Source: Hyphomicrobiales bacterium (lineage in GTDB: Bacteria > Pseudomonadota > Alphaproteobacteria > Rhizobiales > Xanthobacteraceae). From it: 45,420 bases of DNA. Below are positions 8,185 to 16,770 of this stretch, piece by piece; position 1 is the first letter of the stretch, and each line of letters opens with the position of its first letter. The translations under genes and the position numbers were made by a program. A model generated the notes under the pieces. That model saw only the letters and a list, made by a program, of their open reading frames with translations, was not told where the DNA came from and did no database searches. The DNA lies in assembly GCA_021730985.1 (NCBI GenBank), contig JAKFYI010000017.1, forward strand, positions 1-45,420, given 5' to 3'.

Positions 8185-9222
8185 TCACCGCTCGATGCGG
8201 AAAACAACGTGCACCTCGGACGCAAGGTGCTGCTGATCGATCGCAAGCTGCATGGGATCGATCAGCGGCCGCATGCGCTGTACCCATTGATCCGTCATGC
8301 CGCGCGTTCCCTCCTGTTCCGACAGGGTCACCAGTACGGCCCGATAGAGGTCCAACATGTCGGACCCGAACCACCACTCGCCGCGGCGGGTGAGCCGATA
8401 GGCGCTCTCCATCCACGTCAGGGAGGTCTTGGTGAAAAGGTGGGTGTGGTCGGTCACGAGATGCCGCGGATGAATGTGCGGGAAAATCATTTCGAAGAAA
8501 ACGCATAGTCCGTAGAGCGGAACGCAGAGGAACAGGTACTGCAGTCTTGGATTGTCCCGAATCGCGCCGAGAACTGCTCGGGGAGTTTGCAGGTGTTCCA
8601 ATACCCCGATCATTGAAATGACATCGGCGTCCAATTCCCGGATTGTTGATACAGTCTCGTTCAGGTCGATCAGCTTGCTCCGGTTTCCCGGAACCATCCG
8701 GTTGGCAAATTCGATCTGGGCCGGCGACACGTCCAGACCGGTGCAGCGATCGATTCCGGCGTCGAGTAGCGCTCCCACGAAGTATCCTGAGCCGGATCCG
8801 AAGTCGGCGTGCCGCAGCGTGTTCGCCTGTACGCCGTCAGCGGCCAGCACGTCCGACAGGAAATCGACCTTCGGCCGATAGATCGCATTGGTGCGATACT
8901 GGTATCTCTCGCTATCGGCGCTGCCGTAGTAGATGGCATAGCTGTCATCCAAATAGACGGCCTCGCAGAACGCGTCGGTGTCCTCATGCATGCCGTTGAG
9001 CTGCCCGCACCGCGGGCATGAAACGTATGGGATCGAAAGCTTGATGAAGTCTGGACGTTCGGGCAGTTGTTGATCGCAGAGCTTGCAGTATGTCCGCCGT
9101 GGCTGCGATACGTAGATTTTGGCTTGCGAAGTGGCGAGCGCCAGCGCCGCAGCGTTCTCGTCGAAAAAATTCTGCCGGACGCCGAGAATTCCTTCGGCAC
9201 TCTTACCGTATCGCCGCAACAT
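8185..9222 (-). CDS. Class I SAM-dependent methyltransferase with N-terminal zinc-finger
   Basis: 345 aa from ATG 9222 (a GTG at 9237 would add five residues but has no ribosome site; ATG 9222 has GGCGGAA 6-7 bases upstream). Cys46/Cys49 (YCKLC) and Cys69/Cys72 (SCPRC) form a likely zinc site. SAM motif I is ADFGSGSGYFVG around 139-150, then TGLDVSPAQIEFANR, and MIGVLEHLQTPR as the post-motif. The four-Cys N-terminus followed by a Rossmann domain is the layout of deoxysugar C-methyltransferases, so a sugar or other small-molecule substrate is likelier than DNA or rRNA. Its converging neighbour is the triplicated hypothetical protein. Both genes look compositionally different from the flanks. 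Confidence 0.8.
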   Translation of the reverse strand: MLRRYGKSAEGILGVRQNFFDENAAALALATSQAKIYVSQPRRTYCKLCDQQLPERPDFIKLSIPYVSCPRCGQLNGMHEDTDAFCEAVYLDDSYAIYYGSADSERYQYRTNAIYRPKVDFLSDVLAADGVQANTLRHADFGSGSGYFVGALLDAGIDRCTGLDVSPAQIEFANRMVPGNRSKLIDLNETVSTIRELDADVISMIGVLEHLQTPRAVLGAIRDNPRLQYLFLCVPLYGLCVFFEMIFPHIHPRHLVTDHTHLFTKTSLTWMESAYRLTRRGEWWFGSDMLDLYRAVLVTLSEQEGTRGMTDQWVQRMRPLIDPMQLAIDQQHLASEVHVVFRIER

Positions 9223-9304
9223 CGGAATTTCCGCCACGCGTCGCGGGCGCGAATGCGCCGTGCGTGCCGATACTAGTTATTTGAACGGCGAAGTCGACGG
9301 ATTC

Positions 9305-10189
9305 TTACCCTGCCTTCTTCCACGCCGCGGCCTGGTCGAGCACGCGGCGCGCGGCCTTCGCCATCGCCTCGTCGATCATTTTGCCGTCCACCGTGGTCGA
9401 GGCCGAACCCTGCGAAACCGCCTTGTCGAATGCCTCCAGCACGCGCGAGTAGTAGTCGAGTTCCTGCGCGCTCGGCGCGTACAGCCGGTTGCACGGCTCG
9501 ATCTGCGACGGATGGATCAGCTTGCGGCCGCGAAAGCCAAGCCGCCGCGACAGCGAGGTGTCCTGCTCGAAGCCCTGCGGATCGCGCACGTTGGCGTAAA
9601 CGCCGTCGAGCGGCGACTCGAAGCGAGCGGCGCGCGCGCACAGCAACGTGTGGCAGCGCGCGTGCATCATCTCAGGGCCGTCGATCGAGAAGGTGCAGCC
9701 CAGATCGGTGTTGAGGTCGCCGTCCTGCGCGCCGCCGAACGCGCTCGACACCACCCGCTTGGCGCCGAGCGCCATGTCGTAGGCGTTGAGCACGCCGAGC
9801 GCGCTTTCGATCGACAGCACCAGCTTGGTCGCGCCGCTGGCCACGCCGCGCGCGGCTTCGAGCTTGCCGATCATGGCATCCCACTTGATCACTTCGTCGC
9901 GGCTCTCGACCTTGGGAAGGAACACGCCGGCCAATCCCTTCACGCCGATCACGGCGTCGAGGTCTGCTTCGGCGTATCCAGTTTCGAGGCCGTTCACCCG
10001 CACCCAGACCTCGGGGCCGGATACCTTCGGCGCGTAGGCCTTTATGCCCGCGCGGGCGTTTTCCTTCTCTGCGGCGGGCACCGAGTCCTCGATGTCGAAC
10101 AGCAGCGCGTCGGATGGCAGGCCGAGGGACTTTTCGAGGAACTTGTCGCGGTTGGCCGGGACGTAGAGAAAGCTGCGGGGCAGGGGCAT
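9305..10189 (-). CDS. CitE-like HpcH/HpaI lyase (malyl-/citramalyl-CoA lyase type)
   Basis: 294 aa, usual size for CitE-like proteins that cleave beta-hydroxyacyl-CoA or acyl carrier thioesters (malyl-CoA, citramalyl-CoA, citryl). PRSFLYVPANRDKFLEKS and ALLFDIEDSVP are the classical N-terminal motifs; VLSIESALGVLNAYD supplies the metal-binding Glu and GAQDGDLNTDLG the metal-binding Asp. GRKLIHPSQIEPCN is the conserved C-terminal substrate loop. GAGGACTTGAA precedes the ATG. A CaiB-type CoA-transferase lies upstream on the same strand, so transfer of CoA to a hydroxy-dicarboxylate followed by cleavage to pyruvate or glyoxylate plus an acyl-CoA is a sensible reading. Confidence 0.9.
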   Translation of the reverse strand: MPLPRSFLYVPANRDKFLEKSLGLPSDALLFDIEDSVPAAEKENARAGIKAYAPKVSGPEVWVRVNGLETGYAEADLDAVIGVKGLAGVFLPKVESRDEVIKWDAMIGKLEAARGVASGATKLVLSIESALGVLNAYDMALGAKRVVSSAFGGAQDGDLNTDLGCTFSIDGPEMMHARCHTLLCARAARFESPLDGVYANVRDPQGFEQDTSLSRRLGFRGRKLIHPSQIEPCNRLYAPSAQELDYYSRVLEAFDKAVSQGSASTTVDGKMIDEAMAKAARRVLDQAAAWKKAG

Positions 10190-10213
10190 TTCAAGTCCTC
10201 ATTTTGCTCCGAC

Positions 10214-10332
10214 TGTCATGCCCGCGCATAGCCGTCCGAAGGACGGCGTCGCTTCGCTCGCCTATGGCGGGCATCCAGTACACATAGAACCATCGGTGGT
10301 TACTGGATCGCCCGCTTTCGCGGGCGATGACA
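10214..10332. repeat. Dispersed palindromic repeat (GTCATGCCCGC family)
   Basis: Begins TGTCATGCCCGC and ends GCGGGCGATGACA, with internal stems GCCGTCCGAAGGACGGC and CCCGCTTTCGCGGG, so it folds into several nested hairpins. It occupies most of the 167-base gap between the CaiB gene and the downstream CitE-like gene. Related shorter forms lie at 2070, 23153 and 32812. Confidence 0.8.
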
Positions 10333-10356
10333 CCATAACACAACAATCACTCCGAA

Positions 10357-11577
10357 TTATTCGGCCGCGACAGAACTCGAAGATGCGCCAAGATTTGTCA
10401 CCCCCGACGAAACCAGTGCCGCAATGTCAGCCGGGGCATATCCTAGTTCCTTCAATATCTCCTCCGAGTGCTCGCCCAGCATCGGCGCGTGGCGGGCGAG
10501 ATCGGGCCCGCCGTGGTCGAATAGCACCGGATTGCGCACCGCGCGCATCTTGCCGAGCCGGGGATGCTCGACATCCTTCACCACACCGCGCGCCACGATC
10601 TGCGGATGGTCGAACACCTCCTGGAAGTCGTTGACCCGCGCGCAGGGCACGCCGGCGGCCGAAAGCGCGGTTTCGAGGTCCGCGGCCTTCCACTGCCGGA
10701 TCGCGGGCTCCACCAGCGGCAGCAGCGCGCCCTCGTTGGCCTTGCGCTTGGCGTAAGATCCAAAGCGCGGATCGGCCAGATGCGCGTCGAGCTTCAGCGT
10801 CTGCATGAATTTCACGAACAGCCCGTCGTTCGGCGTGCCGATCGCGACGTAGCGCTTGTCGCTGGTCTCGAACAGCTGATACGGCGCGGTGAGGCGATGC
10901 TTGTTGCCCATCGGCTGCGGCGCCTTGCCGGTTTCGAGATATTCGGCGGCCTCCCAGGCCGCTGCCGCGATCGAAGCCTCGACCAGCGACACATCGGCGA
11001 TGCGGCCCTCGCCGTGACGCGCGGCGCCCACCAGGCCCGCGAGCGTCGCGTAGGTGGCAAACATCGCGCCGAACACGTCGGCCGACTGCACGCCGGGGCG
11101 CATCGGCATTTCGCCGGGCGCGCCGGTCACCGACAGCACGCCCGAGAACGCCTCGATGATGAGGTTGACGCCCGCGCGCCTGCGGTCCGGCCCGGTCTGG
11201 CCGAAGCCGGACACCGACGTGTAGATCAGCTTGGGATTGATTGCTTTGATGTCGCTCGCGCCAAGTCCCATCTTGTCGAGCGCACCGGGGCGATAGGCTT
11301 CGAGCAGAACGTCGGACTTCGCCGCGAGCTTGCGCACGATCTCCTGCGCCTGCGGCTGCTTGAGGTCGAGCACCAGGCTGCGCTTGTTGCGATTGAGCGC
11401 GACGAAGCTGACGCTCTCGCCGTTTCTATTCGGCGGCGTGGCGCGCGCCATGTCGCCTTTGGGCGGCTCGACCTTGATGACGTCGGCGCCCATGTCGGCG
11501 AGCAGCGTCCCCGCCAGCGGGCCGGCGATGAAGTTCGCCAGCTCGATAACGCGGATTCCGGCAAGTGGTTTGGGCAT
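10357..11577 (-). CDS. CaiB/BaiF family III CoA-transferase
   Basis: 406 aa, full length for the family that moves CoA between carboxylic acids through an aspartyl anhydride. LAGIRVIELANFIAGP and GADVIKVEPPKGD open the protein; NRNKRSLVLDLK and SGFGQTGPDRRRAG are diagnostic. The catalytic Asp is Asp167 in GVQSADVFGAMF. AAGGAATTCG precedes the ATG. Flanked by a Bug receptor gene upstream and a CitE-like lyase downstream, all on the same strand, it probably activates a dicarboxylate or hydroxy acid imported from outside. The exact acid cannot be read from the sequence. Confidence 0.92.
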   Translation of the reverse strand: MPKPLAGIRVIELANFIAGPLAGTLLADMGADVIKVEPPKGDMARATPPNRNGESVSFVALNRNKRSLVLDLKQPQAQEIVRKLAAKSDVLLEAYRPGALDKMGLGASDIKAINPKLIYTSVSGFGQTGPDRRRAGVNLIIEAFSGVLSVTGAPGEMPMRPGVQSADVFGAMFATYATLAGLVGAARHGEGRIADVSLVEASIAAAAWEAAEYLETGKAPQPMGNKHRLTAPYQLFETSDKRYVAIGTPNDGLFVKFMQTLKLDAHLADPRFGSYAKRKANEGALLPLVEPAIRQWKAADLETALSAAGVPCARVNDFQEVFDHPQIVARGVVKDVEHPRLGKMRAVRNPVLFDHGGPDLARHAPMLGEHSEEILKELGYAPADIAALVSSGVTNLGASSSSVAAE

Positions 11578-11599
11578 TCGAATTCCTTATTGCGGCGAC

Positions 11600-11728
11600 G
11601 TCATTCCGGCCGAGCGCAAGCGAGAGCCGGAATCCATACCCCGCAGCCGTGGTTATGGATTCCGGGTTTGCCGCCATAGCGCGTCGAAGACGCGCGTGAA
11701 CGCGCCTATGGCGGCGCCCCGGAATGAC
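11600..11728. repeat. Dispersed palindromic repeat (GTCATTCCGG family)
   Basis: The ends GTCATTCCGG and CCCCGGAATGAC are near complements, with inner stems GGAATCCATA/TATGGATTCC and CGCCATAG/CTATGGCG. About 129 bases, filling the gap between the Bug gene stop and the CaiB start. This family differs from the GTCATGCCC family in its TTCCGG core. Confidence 0.8.
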
Positions 11729-11750
11729 CGAGTGGCGAGGTTCGGAATCA

Positions 11751-12722
11751 TCATGGAATCCTCAACCCCGCCTTGTCGATGATCGCCTTGTACATCGGCA
11801 CCTCGCGCTCGACCCGCTTGCGGAACGCCGCCGGTCCCTCGGCGAGCACCGGCAGGCCGACCTTGTCGTATTTGTCCTTGATGTCCGGCCGCGCCAGGAT
11901 GATGGCGAGTTCCTTGGCCAGCCGGTCCACGACCGGCTGGGGTGTGTCGGCCCGCACATAAACAGCCTGGAACGTGTCGGATTCGGCGTCCTTGATGCCG
12001 GCCTCGTCCAGCGTCGGCACGTCGGGCAAGGTGGGCCAGCGCTTGCTCGAGGTCACTGCGATCGGCCGCAGCTTGCCGCTGTCGATCAGGGCCTGCATGG
12101 AACCGAGGTTGGCGGTGTAGAGATCGACTTGACCGGCCAGCACGGCGGTGGTCGCCGGTCCCGCGCCGGGGAACGGGATGTGCTGCATTTGGATGCCGGT
12201 GCGCAGCTTGATCAGTTCGCCGGCGAGTTGCGGCGTGGTGCCGGCTCCCGGGCTGGTCCAGTTCAGCTTGCCGCCGGCTTCCTTGGCCTTTTCGATGAAC
12301 TCCTTCATCGATTTGACCGGCGACTGGGCAGGCACCACGAACACGTTGGGCGACGCGCCGATCACCATCAGCGGCACGAAATCCTTGAGTGGATCGTAGG
12401 TGGCCTGTGCATACAGACTCGGATTGACCACGAAGGCGCTGGAGCAGACCAGCAAGGTGTAACCGTCCGCCGCCATGCGCGACACAGCGGTGATGGCGAT
12501 GTTGCCTCCGGCGCCGCCGCGATTCTCCACGATCACCGGCTTGCCGAGCGCCTCGCCGAGCGGCGTGTTGATGATGCGGGCCGCGATGTCGGTGCCGCCG
12601 CCGGCTGGGAAGCACACCACCATGGTGATCTGCCGATCGGGATATTGCGCCTGCGCGCCGAGCGGGGCGGCGAGCGCTAACATGGCGGCAAAGAACAACG
12701 TGCGGACCAGAGCCCTCGGCAT
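11751..12722 (-). CDS. Bug/TctC tripartite tricarboxylate transporter binding protein (unpaired)
   Basis: 323 aa periplasmic receptor. Signal peptide at residues 1-25 ending in the AQAQ region (LAAPLGAQA/QYPDR). The mature start YPDRQITMVVCFPAGGGTD is the family hallmark, followed by GKPVIVENRGGAGGNI and the DGYTLLV loop, which shape the two-water carboxylate pocket. Bug proteins bind carboxylates such as tricarboxylates, nicotinate or aromatic acids. No tctA or tctB lies adjacent; the next downstream genes are CaiB and CitE-like enzymes. GGGAGAACGCC precedes the ATG. Divergent from the GMC oxidoreductase gene across 166 bases, in which I see no clear promoter. Confidence 0.9.
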   Translation of the reverse strand: MPRALVRTLFFAAMLALAAPLGAQAQYPDRQITMVVCFPAGGGTDIAARIINTPLGEALGKPVIVENRGGAGGNIAITAVSRMAADGYTLLVCSSAFVVNPSLYAQATYDPLKDFVPLMVIGASPNVFVVPAQSPVKSMKEFIEKAKEAGGKLNWTSPGAGTTPQLAGELIKLRTGIQMQHIPFPGAGPATTAVLAGQVDLYTANLGSMQALIDSGKLRPIAVTSSKRWPTLPDVPTLDEAGIKDAESDTFQAVYVRADTPQPVVDRLAKELAIILARPDIKDKYDKVGLPVLAEGPAAFRKRVEREVPMYKAIIDKAGLRIP

Positions 12723-12888
12723 GGCGTTCTCCCGATGTTTTATTATCCGTTGCGGCGATTATGGCAGGGCGCCGCGCCGCCGTCATGCCGTGAAAGCGCG
12801 GCGAGACCACCGGGAGTGCCACGCCTCTTTGCCGTTCCCGGCAGGCATGCTTCAATCCGCGCCAAATCCGGAAGGAACGCCGCAGGTC

Positions 12889-14568
12889 ATGACTCAGAAT
12901 TTTGACACCATCATCGTGGGCGGCGGCGTTGCGGGTTGCGTGCTGGCCAACCGGCTTTCCGCCAGGTCCAGCCGTTCGGTGCTGCTGCTCGAGGCAGGGC
13001 AGGACACCCCGCCCGGCCGCGAGCCGGAGGACGTGCTCGATACCTACGCGACCTCCTATTACAACGACGATTATTTCTGGCCGGGCCTGAAGGTGCACTG
13101 GCGCCGAAAGGACAACTCGCCGCTCAACAACATGTCCCAGGGCCGCATCATGGGCGGCGGCTCATCGGTGATGGGAATGGTGGCGTATCGCGGCACGCCG
13201 GACGACTACGCCGAGTGGGAAGGTCTCGGCGCAAAAGGCTTCGGCTGGAACGATGTGCTGCCGTTCTACCGCAAGCTGGAGAACGACTTCGATTTCGGCG
13301 GCGACCAGCACGGCAAGGACGGGCCTATTCCGATTCGCCGCACCAAGAAAGAGGACTGGGCGCCGCTCTCCTCGGCGGTGCAGCACTTCGCCGAGGAGCG
13401 GCAGATGCCGTTCCTGGCCGACATGAATTCCGACTTCCGCGATGGCTATGGCGTGGTGCCGCAAAGCAACTGGCCTGACAAGCGAGCGTCCGCCGCGATC
13501 TGCTATCTCGATGCGCAGGTGCGCGCGCGCAAGAACCTCACCATCATGAACGGCGCGCATGTCTCGGGCTTCACCTTCGACGGCCGCCGCGCCACCGGCG
13601 TCACGGTGCGCATCGGCGGTGAGGACAAGACCTTCAGCGCCCGCGAGGTGATCTGCTCGCTCGGCGGCATTCATTCGCCCGCGTTCCTGATGCGGATGGG
13701 GATCGGGCCCGCGGCGCACCTGCGCGAGCACGGCATCGAGGTTCGCGCCGACATGCCGGGCGTCGGCCAGAATCTCTCGAACCACGCGATCACGTTTCTG
13801 GGCATGTTGCAAAAGCCCGGCATGCGGCAATCGGAACGCATCCGGCCCCATGCGATGACGTGCTTTCGCTATTCCACCGGGCTGCCGGGCGCTCCGCGCA
13901 CCGACATGTACATCAACGTGCAGTGCAAGACGTCGTGGAGCCCGCTCGGCCAACAGGTCGCGAACCTCGGCCCCACCTTGCTCAAGCCGATGTCGCGCGG
14001 CCAGGTTTCGCTGAAATCCGCCGACGCGCCGGAGCCGCTGGTGGAGTTCAACTTCCTCGGCCACGACCTCGACCTGAAGCGCTTCATGCAGGCGTTCCGC
14101 ATGTCGGTGGAGGTGCTGGCGCACGAGAAGGTGCGCGCCATGATCTCGCACACCTTCCCGGTGAAGTTCGACGACCGGCTGCGGCAGCTCAACCGCCGCA
14201 ACGCCAAGAACAAGATCCAGAGCGCCATCGTCGCCAAATTGATCGATCTGGTGCCGCCGCTGGCCGGCCCGGTCTTCTCGACGCTCGCCGACCGCAGGGT
14301 CGATCTGGCGGAATTGGTCAGGGACGACGAGGCCCTGGCCGATCACCTGCGCCAGAACATCGCCGGCACGTTCCATCCGGTCGGCACCTGCCGGATGAGT
14401 GCCGACGCCAACGATCGCGACGCAGTGACGGACACGCAGGGCCGCGTCCGCGGCTTCGAAGGCCTGCGCGTCATCGACGCCTCGATCATGCCGACGGTGC
14501 CGCGCGGCAACACCAATATCCCGACCACGATGGTGGCCGAGAAGATCGCCGCCGCGATCGACGCCTAG
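12889..14568 (+). CDS. GMC family FAD oxidoreductase
   Basis: 559 aa, choline-dehydrogenase-like flavoenzyme oxidising an alcohol to an aldehyde or ketone. FAD dinucleotide fold TIIVGGGVAGCVLANR at the N-terminus with LLLEAG; GMC signature 1 around GRIMGGGSSVMGMVAYRG; signature 2 around SLGGIHSPAFLMRMGIGP; C-terminal TFHPVGTCRM with the catalytic His, and PRGNTNIPTTMVAEKIA closing the FAD site. No signal peptide. ATG 12889 is preceded by GGAAGGA; an in-frame ATG at 12847 would add 14 residues without homologous look. Followed by a 119-bp repeat and then a PaaK-like CoA ligase on the same strand. Confidence 0.92.
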   Translation: MTQNFDTIIVGGGVAGCVLANRLSARSSRSVLLLEAGQDTPPGREPEDVLDTYATSYYNDDYFWPGLKVHWRRKDNSPLNNMSQGRIMGGGSSVMGMVAYRGTPDDYAEWEGLGAKGFGWNDVLPFYRKLENDFDFGGDQHGKDGPIPIRRTKKEDWAPLSSAVQHFAEERQMPFLADMNSDFRDGYGVVPQSNWPDKRASAAICYLDAQVRARKNLTIMNGAHVSGFTFDGRRATGVTVRIGGEDKTFSAREVICSLGGIHSPAFLMRMGIGPAAHLREHGIEVRADMPGVGQNLSNHAITFLGMLQKPGMRQSERIRPHAMTCFRYSTGLPGAPRTDMYINVQCKTSWSPLGQQVANLGPTLLKPMSRGQVSLKSADAPEPLVEFNFLGHDLDLKRFMQAFRMSVEVLAHEKVRAMISHTFPVKFDDRLRQLNRRNAKNKIQSAIVAKLIDLVPPLAGPVFSTLADRRVDLAELVRDDEALADHLRQNIAGTFHPVGTCRMSADANDRDAVTDTQGRVRGFEGLRVIDASIMPTVPRGNTNIPTTMVAEKIAAAIDA

Positions 14569-14610
14569 ATCAAGGTAATTCCGCAATCGGTGCCGCATCG
14601 GCGGTGAACT

Positions 14611-14729
14611 CCCTCTCCCCGCTTGCGGGGAGAGGGTAGGGGTGAGGGGGTACAGGTCTGTCGAAAGAATTGTACTCCCTCATCCGGCTCGCTGCGCTCG
14701 TCCACCTCTCCCCGCAAGCGGGGAGAGGT
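14611..14729. repeat. 119-bp composite palindromic repeat, copy 2
   Basis: Same length and organisation as 3148-3266: CCCTCTCCCCGC hairpin, GAGGGGGTACAG/TGTACTCCCTC central stem with two mismatches, and ACCTCTCCCCGC hairpin. It separates the GMC oxidoreductase stop from the PaaK-like start by 206 bases in total, so cotranscription is uncertain. Confidence 0.9.
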
Positions 14730-14774
14730 GGACGGAGTTCGCGGCGCCGATTGTTCCAGCGGAGAGTGTGAGCG

Positions 14775-16109
14775 ATGGACGACCTCGACGCTCTGCGGCA
14801 AGCGCGGCTGCGGCGCACGCTGGCGGCGGTGGCCGCCGCGCATCCCTATTATCGGGCGAAGTTCGAGGCGCTCGGCATCGATGCGAATAGCATCCGGACC
14901 CTCGACGATCTGCAGCGTCTGCCGCCGACGCCGAAGCAGGACTACATCACCGGCCCGGAGGCGTTCCGGCTGCTGCCGGACGACTTGCCGGCGGACTGCG
15001 CCAACGAGGAACGCGTGCTGTGGGATGTCGCCTACACCACGGGCACAACCACCGGGAAGCCGTCGCCGTTCTACAACACCGCCCACGATGCCTATGGCAT
15101 CTGGGACCAGGCGCGGCGTTGCAACGAGGCGGAGGGCCTGATCGCGACCGACCGCGTCGCCAACCTGTATCCGCTGGCCGGCTTTCCGACCGGGGCATTC
15201 CTCAGCGTGATCCGCTCCACCATGATCTCCGGCCTTCCGGTGGTGCACGGACTGACCGGCGGCGCGCATTCCGACTTCAAGGTGCGAAACTCGCTGGCCG
15301 AGGCGCTCGACATTGTGGAGCGGTTCCGTCCGACCGTGCTGTGGGGCGTGCCGAGCTTCGTGCGGCGTTTTCTCGACGAGGCACTCCGCAAAGGCGCGGA
15401 CCTCTCCGCGGTGCGGCTGGTGCTGACCTCCGGCGAGCCGGTGCCCGTTGTGCTGCGCGCCGAGATCAAGGATGCGCTCGGCCGCATGGGAGCGGCAGCC
15501 GTCCAGATCCGTGCCCGCTATGCCTTCACCGAGATGCAGGGTGGGCTGGTGCAATGCGCCGAGCACGCCGAGGGGCAGAACGTCACGCCGGACCTGTATT
15601 ACCTGGAGACGCTCGATCCCGACACCGGCCGCCGCCTGCCGGACGGCGAGCCGGGCCATCTCGCCATCACGCACCTTCATCGGCGCGGCACCGTGATGCT
15701 GCGCTATCTGGTCGGCGATGTGGTGACGCTGTCGCGCGCGCCATGCCCGCTATGCGGCCGGATCGGCGAGCGGGTCACCGCGACGCCGCGGCGCACCGGC
15801 AACCTGGTGAAATGCCGCGGCATGCTGGTCAACACCGACCTGGTCGCCGACACGGTTTCGGCATTGCCCGGTGTGTCGGAGTTCCAGATCGTGTTCCGCC
15901 GCGAGGAGAAGGCGGGCGCGATGGACGAGATGCTGCTGCGCATCGAGCATGCCGAGGACGCGGGCCTGCGCGAGGCTGCGGTGGCGCGGGTGCGGCAGGC
16001 GGTGTCGCTGCGGCCGGAGATCGAGTTCGTCGCGCGCGGCGGGCTGTACGACCACGAAAAGTCGATCAAGACGAGGCGCGTGGTGGATTTGCGGAAGGTG
16101 GCGGATTGA
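14775..16109 (+). CDS. Phenylacetate-CoA ligase-like adenylating enzyme (PaaK family)
   Basis: 444 aa, the size of PaaK-type acyl-CoA synthetases, activating a (probably aromatic) acid with ATP and CoA. HPYYRAKFEALGI is the PaaK N-terminal pattern; YTTGTTTGKPSPF is the ATP-binding P-loop; LVLTSGEPVPVVLR and RARYAFTEMQGG match the adenylate-binding motifs; LVGDVVTLS and VKCRGMLVNTDLV lead into the small C-terminal domain. APCPLCGR contains a CxxC, common in this subfamily. GGAGAGTGTGAGCG lies before the ATG. It converges, with 6 bases between stops, on the LigAB-amidohydrolase operon, so both could serve one aromatic pathway. Confidence 0.88.
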   Translation: MDDLDALRQARLRRTLAAVAAAHPYYRAKFEALGIDANSIRTLDDLQRLPPTPKQDYITGPEAFRLLPDDLPADCANEERVLWDVAYTTGTTTGKPSPFYNTAHDAYGIWDQARRCNEAEGLIATDRVANLYPLAGFPTGAFLSVIRSTMISGLPVVHGLTGGAHSDFKVRNSLAEALDIVERFRPTVLWGVPSFVRRFLDEALRKGADLSAVRLVLTSGEPVPVVLRAEIKDALGRMGAAAVQIRARYAFTEMQGGLVQCAEHAEGQNVTPDLYYLETLDPDTGRRLPDGEPGHLAITHLHRRGTVMLRYLVGDVVTLSRAPCPLCGRIGERVTATPRRTGNLVKCRGMLVNTDLVADTVSALPGVSEFQIVFRREEKAGAMDEMLLRIEHAEDAGLREAAVARVRQAVSLRPEIEFVARGGLYDHEKSIKTRRVVDLRKVAD

Positions 16110-16115
16110 GGCGCG

Positions 16116-16769
16116 TTACCGCCCCGCGTTGTGCCCGACCGTCTTCATGTATTGCAGCGTCTCGTCGAGCCCGACCACGTCGGCGTATTTGGCGTTGAGG
16201 TCGAACAGGCTCTGATCGTGCGCCGCCTGCGAGCGGTCGCCGACCGCCTCGCGCACCACCGCCGGGCGGAAGCCGTTCTGCACCGCATCGACCGCCGTCG
16301 CCCGCACGCAGCCCGAGGTGGTGCAGCCGGTGATGATCAGCGTATCGACGCGCTGGTTCAGCAATCGCGGCACCAGATCGGTGCCGAAAAAGCACGATGC
16401 GTATTTCTTCACCAGCAGGCTGTCGGTGGATCGCATGCCGAGCCGGGGATCGACCTCGATCGCCTCCGTTCCGGCCTTGAGCGTCATGGTGCCCTTCATC
16501 TTGATGGCCCAGAGGCCCGCATCCTTCAGGTCGGCGTCGTTGTAGATCACCGTCGAGAAGATCACCGGGATGCCGCGCTCGTGCGAGATGTCGATCATCG
16601 GCTTCTGCGCCGCGATCTGGGACTCAAGCGGCGCTCCGAGCGGCATGTCCGGGTTGGTAAAGCCCTTGATCATGTCGATGACGATCAGCGCCGGCCGCTC
16701 GCCGAAGCCGATCTTCACGCCGAAGCCGCGGGCGCGGAAGAATTCCTCGTCGGCCTGGCCGCTGGTCAC
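16116..16769 (-). CDS. Isochorismatase-fold cysteine amidohydrolase (N-carbamoylsarcosine amidase/maleamate hydrolase type)
   Basis: 217 aa, cytoplasmic hydrolase of a carbamoyl or amide group releasing ammonia. The catalytic triad is visible: Asp32 in ALIVIDMIKGF, Lys121/122 in KKYASCFFGTDL, and Cys154 in IITGCTTSGCVRATA with the cis-peptide-type GCTTSG turn. Length and the TTSGCVRATAVDA segment resemble N-carbamoylsarcosine amidase and NicF (maleamate amidohydrolase). It starts one base after the LigA-like stop, as third gene of a ring-cleavage operon, which suggests it removes nitrogen from the cleaved product. That link is inference from position. Confidence 0.88.
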   Translation of the reverse strand: MTSGQADEEFFRARGFGVKIGFGERPALIVIDMIKGFTNPDMPLGAPLESQIAAQKPMIDISHERGIPVIFSTVIYNDADLKDAGLWAIKMKGTMTLKAGTEAIEVDPRLGMRSTDSLLVKKYASCFFGTDLVPRLLNQRVDTLIITGCTTSGCVRATAVDAVQNGFRPAVVREAVGDRSQAAHDQSLFDLNAKYADVVGLDETLQYMKTVGHNAGR

Positions 16770-16770
16770 T

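Noticed and set aside
11653..14598. Long opposite-frame ORFs against the Bug gene (481 codons) and the GMC gene (478 codons)
   Set aside because: Antisense shadows of strongly recognisable genes; composition typical of out-of-frame GC-rich DNA.
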